Assembly (NCBI GenBank): GCA_943704525.1
Contig: CALSCQ010001580.1
Span: forward strand, 1 to 47,094
DNA from: Pigoraptor vietnamica
Lineage: Eukaryota; Opisthokonta; Filasterea
DNA: 47,094 bases
Reading direction: 5' to 3'
Shown piece by piece: positions 43,308 to 47,094 of the stretch (its first letter is position 1; the number at the start of each line of letters is the position of its first letter). A program made the position numbers and the translations under genes. Under the pieces are notes generated by a model, which made no database searches, was not told the origin of the DNA, and worked only from the letters and a program-made list of their open reading frames with translations.

Positions 43308-46300
43308 TCACTCGGCCGTGGAGGCGAGGTGCTTTGAGATGGAGCCGATTTTGCCCAGCCACGAAATGTACCTGCGAAAACGCACAGTCCAGTCAATCGC
43401 AAGCGGCGGTCCTCAGCACGGCGTTCGCGCAAGCACATGACACCGGAGTGCATGTGGGACCAAACAGATTGTACGAACATAGAGCATTGTGAACACAATG
43501 TGTGTGAGCCGAAAGGAACGTATTCGAACACACAAAATTGCAAACATAACCTATACGGACACAGGATTGCCGCACGAGTGAATTTCTTCCTGAGCCCCAC
43601 TCTGAAAATGTAATCTTTCCGTCGCGGTTCGCGTCAAGCGCGTCGAGGCACTCGTCGAGCGTGCACGAGATCAAGCCGTAGCGAGACAGGTCCGCATGCA
43701 ATTTGGCGAGGCTGAGGGAGGGCACGTGACGTTAGACGAGGAACACAGTCGAGGGGGGTGCTGGCAGAGTCAATGTGTGGCAAAAGCGAGACAAGGAGCA
43801 CAGCCTAGGGGATGTTGCGCAGTCCGTGTGGCGTTGCGTGGGCACTCACTCTTCGCGCGAGAGGTAGCCGCGGCGCTCGCTGTCAAAGTACTGGAAGTAG
43901 ATGGTCGCCTGCTTGAGCGCCTGCTGGTCTTCGTCGCTGAGGTGGAACTTGGAGAGCTTCCTGTCCTTGCCAGTGCGCACCCACCACTCGCTGAACTCCT
44001 CCACCGTCAGCCTACGAGACGGATGCGGGACACTGAGAACACGGGGAGCAGCGCACATCCACACAGCCATCTCACGCGGTCGCGAATGTGCACTTCGACC
44101 GTGCGCAACAAACAACAGACGCGCTGCCCAAACAGCACACCCACTCGGTCTTCGCAATGCCCCCAATGAGCTCGAAGGCACCGCGGATGTCCTCGTCCGA
44201 CAGCACAGCACCGAGGTCGTAGCAGAGCTTCTGGAATTCGCCCGTGCCAATGGTTGCGCTGCCGTCCTCGTCGTACTTCTCAAAGAGAAGGCGCGCCTCG
44301 TCCAACTGCGCGCGCGCCGTGCGGAAGGTTATTGTGAGAGGACACTCATTGTGACGCAAGGGGGGAAAAACTGAAGGCGTAGCGCTGAACTGCAGCCCAT
44401 TGGCCGCGTGACAAGGCCAGCGGCGCGAATACATGGTGCAGTTCTCCCAGCTCTGTGCGGCCCCACACACACCTCCTTCTTGCGCTCGTCGGTAAGACGC
44501 TCGATCTTCGAATCGGAGAGTTGCGTGAAGTCGTCGATGAGCCGCCTGCGCAAGCGAACAGGGCACGTAAGTATGGGACGACAAACTGACTGAATGTCAG
44601 CACAACGGCGATGATGGGAGAGGCATAGCACACGTGAGTATGGGACGACAAGCTGACTGAATGTCAGCACAACGGCGATGATGGGAGAGGCATAGCGTGC
44701 CACGTCGGTGTGGACCACGGTCAGCGACAACATGTTGTCGAGTACGGCACTCCCCGTTGAGCGCAGCATGTGACAACAGGCTCGGCCCACGCACCGGAAC
44801 TCCTCAAAGCTAATCACGTTGTCGCCGTCCTTGTCCAACCGTTTCATGATCTCATCCACGTTGTCCACAATCCCAAATTCGCCGCAGAGCTGCGCGAGAG
44901 GCACTCAGCGCACTGCACAGCACGCCCTTTGAAAAGAGCGCGGCTGCTGCCCACGCAAGGGACACACGGCACACACACACACACCTTCGCAAACTCGTCG
45001 CGCTCAAGTGTGCCGCTGTGGTCGCGGTCGTACTTGCGGAAGAGCACGAGCGCCATCTGCGCGTCCGGGTCGTCGTCGTGGTACACGCAGCCGACGCGGG
45101 ACGGGCGGTGTGCGGCCGAAGTCGAGGCGCGCGGAACAGGCGCTGCTTCGCGAACGCTCTGTGTGTCGGAGAGAAACGTGGACGAAGGAGGTGTGAATTT
45201 ACGACGAGGAGATGGGGCATGAGTTGGATCACCGAGACAAAAGACAACCGCACGTTCACTAGCCGCGAACAGAGGCAGAGTTGGCAACGGCAGATACGAA
45301 AAATAAGGGGAGGGACGGGGCTTGTTACACACCGTCCCCGTGAGTGGCCACTCGGATATCATGAAGGAGAGCACGTCAATGTATGACTTGATGCTGCGTT
45401 GCAACAGTGAGATTTCAGCATGGGACCACAATGCCGACGTATGCACATGCAGGGCGCACGGCACACGCACTTGAGGCTAGCGGCGGCCGTGGGCGGGCTC
45501 ATGAGGGTCGGTCCGAATACAATGGCGAGGTTCTGTGCGGTCATCTGGTTCGTCTTGCGCTGCGCGAAAACGGCCGAGAGGTGGTCGAGAATGTGCTTCG
45601 CCGTCGCGCTGAAAAGAGGGAGCGATGAACATCGCCGATTTGCGGTTATGACAGGCAGCCCTTAGGGGGCATAGAGCGGACGGTCGATGGCAATGCCCAG
45701 CAGACAGCGCTCACGCCACGCGCGCGTGCCACCCACTTGTTCTCCTCCGGCAGCCTCTCAAAGAGGTCGTGGAAGGCGCGCCTCTTCTCTCCGGGATCGC
45801 TGATGGCACTCGCGGCGACCCACGCGTCGTGCAGGGCCATGGTGAAGAGCGGCTCGGGAAGCTGCAGAAGATAGCTGGGGGGGGCATCGAAAGAGGGAGA
45901 GGTTGGTCACGCGGAACCAAGATTTGAAGTGACGGGCCTCCCGCAACGTCAACACGAGTTGGCGAGTGTGAACGCCATGATTATTAGGAGGCCACAACAG
46001 AGCATGTAACCCAACTGTCGTTACTTACGTTTTCAAGAGGCTCGTGACGTTGTGAATGTCCTCCTTCTCCAGGCGCTCCTCGCACACTTTCGTCTTGAAT
46101 TCGGCGCTCAGTTTGAGCACGTTCGACTTGGAACCGGAGAGACTGTTTGCGAATGCCGCGCAAGTGCGTGAGAAGTGGAGCAGCGGGGCATTATTCGTGC
46201 AGTTACTGTGGAGGTCATTTGAGCCACTCACATACACACACATACTCGCGCACAAAGGCACACATACACACACATACTCGCGCACAAAGGCACACACGCG

Positions 46301-46844
46301 CACGAATTCGAACTCACACGTGCACAGCAAACGACCACGCACACGCCCCAACTCTGCTACGCACAACGCATCGCTCAACAAAGACCTGCAGCACCCACCG
46401 GTACACGCCGACCTCGCTCAGCCCGCGCCTCATCACGTGCGCGGTGCACACTTCGACTATGGCGGGGACCTTGCGCTTCTCGCGGCGGAGGAGCAGCGGC
46501 AATTCAAGGCCGAACATGCTCAGCCCCGTCTCGAAAGTAATGCGCACAATCAGCGTCCCCTTGGGTCCGGGAAGGTTCCGGTGGTACAGGTTGAGCGCAC
46601 TGCGGGCAACGGCAAGGGCCATTTGTGGAGGGGTTTGCACCGATAAGACAGTCCGCGAATAAGTATGCAACCTCCGAGACTGTGTAGCTGTGTCCCAGAG
46701 CAGAAAAGTACGGCGCGCGCCTCACCGCGTCTGTGGCCTGTTCACAACAGACTCGAGGAGAACGCACGCGTCGCCGCACGGGTTGTCATTGCCGACCTTC
46801 TCGTGGTCGCGGCAGCTGATCATCAACAGACGGGCGTTCTCCAC
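43308..46844 (-). CDS. C2 / RhoGAP / six-EF-hand protein, 5' end missing
   Basis: Exons (minus): 46844-46726, 46599-46399, 46142-46029, 45874-45737, 45608-45471, 45393-45333, 45158-44985, 44889-44795, 44545-44473, 44305-44139, 44011-43850, 43711-43601, 43371-43308; 538 visible residues. Exon 1 looks like the end of a C2 domain (HEKVGNDNPCGDA). The RhoGAP domain is complete: GVYRLSGS with the arginine finger, LLKTYLLQLPEPLF, and MTAQNLAIVFGP with the conserved Asn. It should switch off Rho-type GTPases. Then come six EF-hands in three pairs; loops 1 (DRDHSGTLERDE), 2 (DKDGDNVISFEE), 3 (DEDGSATIGTGE) and 6 (DANRDGKITFSE) are canonical, loop 5 is weaker and loop 4 degenerate. Control by calcium is inferred. 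The junction 44139/44011 is the least certain. Confidence 0.87.
44564..44697. repeat. Two-copy 67-bp tandem duplication in a RhoGAP-gene intron
   Basis: Copies start at 44564 and 44631 and differ at only a few positions. They lie between the exons encoding EF-hand 2 and the linker to EF-hand 3. Confidence 0.92.
46229..46294. repeat. Two-copy 32-bp CA-rich tandem repeat in a RhoGAP-gene intron
   Basis: The unit contains CACATACTCGCGCACAAAGG and occurs at 46229 and 46261. Confidence 0.85.
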
Positions 46845-47094
46845 CTACGGGGGATGGGTGTAAGTCAGAGTCACGTGCCAAGAGCGCATACTGCGGAATC
46901 GACCTGGCGAAATATGGCAGTGACAATGACAGGCCAGTTGGCTCCTCACGCCTATGACTTTGACCAAAATACGCGCCCGTCTCTCCCTCTCTCTCCTTGT
47001 CCCAGTGGAGTCGATGGACACGCGTCTATGATTGAAGCTGATCCGACATGTCTCCCTCTCTCCCACCCCTTTCCTCCTCTCCCCCCCTCCCCCC

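Noticed and set aside
46847-47094. Possible upstream exon of the RhoGAP gene encoding ILVKVIG, like the first C2 strand
   Set aside because: Too short to support, and the middle of the C2 domain would be missing between it and the next exon.

Overview
The window is nuclear DNA from a GC-rich, intron-rich unicellular eukaryote (a protist). Genes are split by short GT-AG introns, many of them (GT)n-rich on the sense strand. Protein content is typical of free-living protists: a cellular RNA-dependent RNA polymerase, ABCG half-transporters, UBR/HECT ubiquitin ligases, a C2-RhoGAP-EF-hand protein and a giant LamG/DUF4215/beta-helix membrane protein. I could not fix the lineage from sequence alone. 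No tRNA, rRNA, CRISPR or recognisable transposon was found. The ends are G-rich (left) and C-rich (right), so the window may be a contig.

Layout, left to right. 64-2936 (+): 3' part of an RNA-silencing type RdRP. 4655-6774 (+): charged coiled-coil protein of unknown function. 15302-7269 (-): UBR-box/HECT E3 ligase, paralogue A. 19884-15594 (-): ABCG half-transporter 1. 20755-25963 (+): ABCG half-transporter 2, divergent from the first across an 870-bp spacer with an AT-rich island. 26604-32857 (+): secreted-ectodomain multi-pass membrane protein. 33364-42880 (+): UBR/HECT E3 ligase, paralogue B. 46844-43308 (-): C2-RhoGAP with six EF-hands, 5' end missing. Exon structures were rebuilt by hand from splice sites, reading-frame phase and comparison of the paralogues. 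They close in frame for every gene, although a few junctions are less certain and are marked.

The central 35 kb reads as an inverted duplication of an [ABCG, HECT] block: HECT-A and ABCG-1 on the minus strand mirror ABCG-2 and HECT-B on the plus strand, the AT-rich island lies near the centre, and the beta-helix gene interrupts the right arm. The two HECT genes are a mosaic of nearly identical and strongly divergent tracts, which suggests ongoing gene conversion. The two ABCG proteins have diverged in a complementary way: protein 1 has a damaged signature motif and protein 2 has lost the H-loop histidine. Pairing them would give one consensus and one degenerate ATP site, so they probably form an obligate heterodimer. 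The HECT proteins combine a propeller/ankyrin-like N-terminus, an L-type-lectin-like domain, a Cys/His motif, nucleoporin-like FG repeats, a UBR box and a HECT domain, a combination I do not know from any described family.
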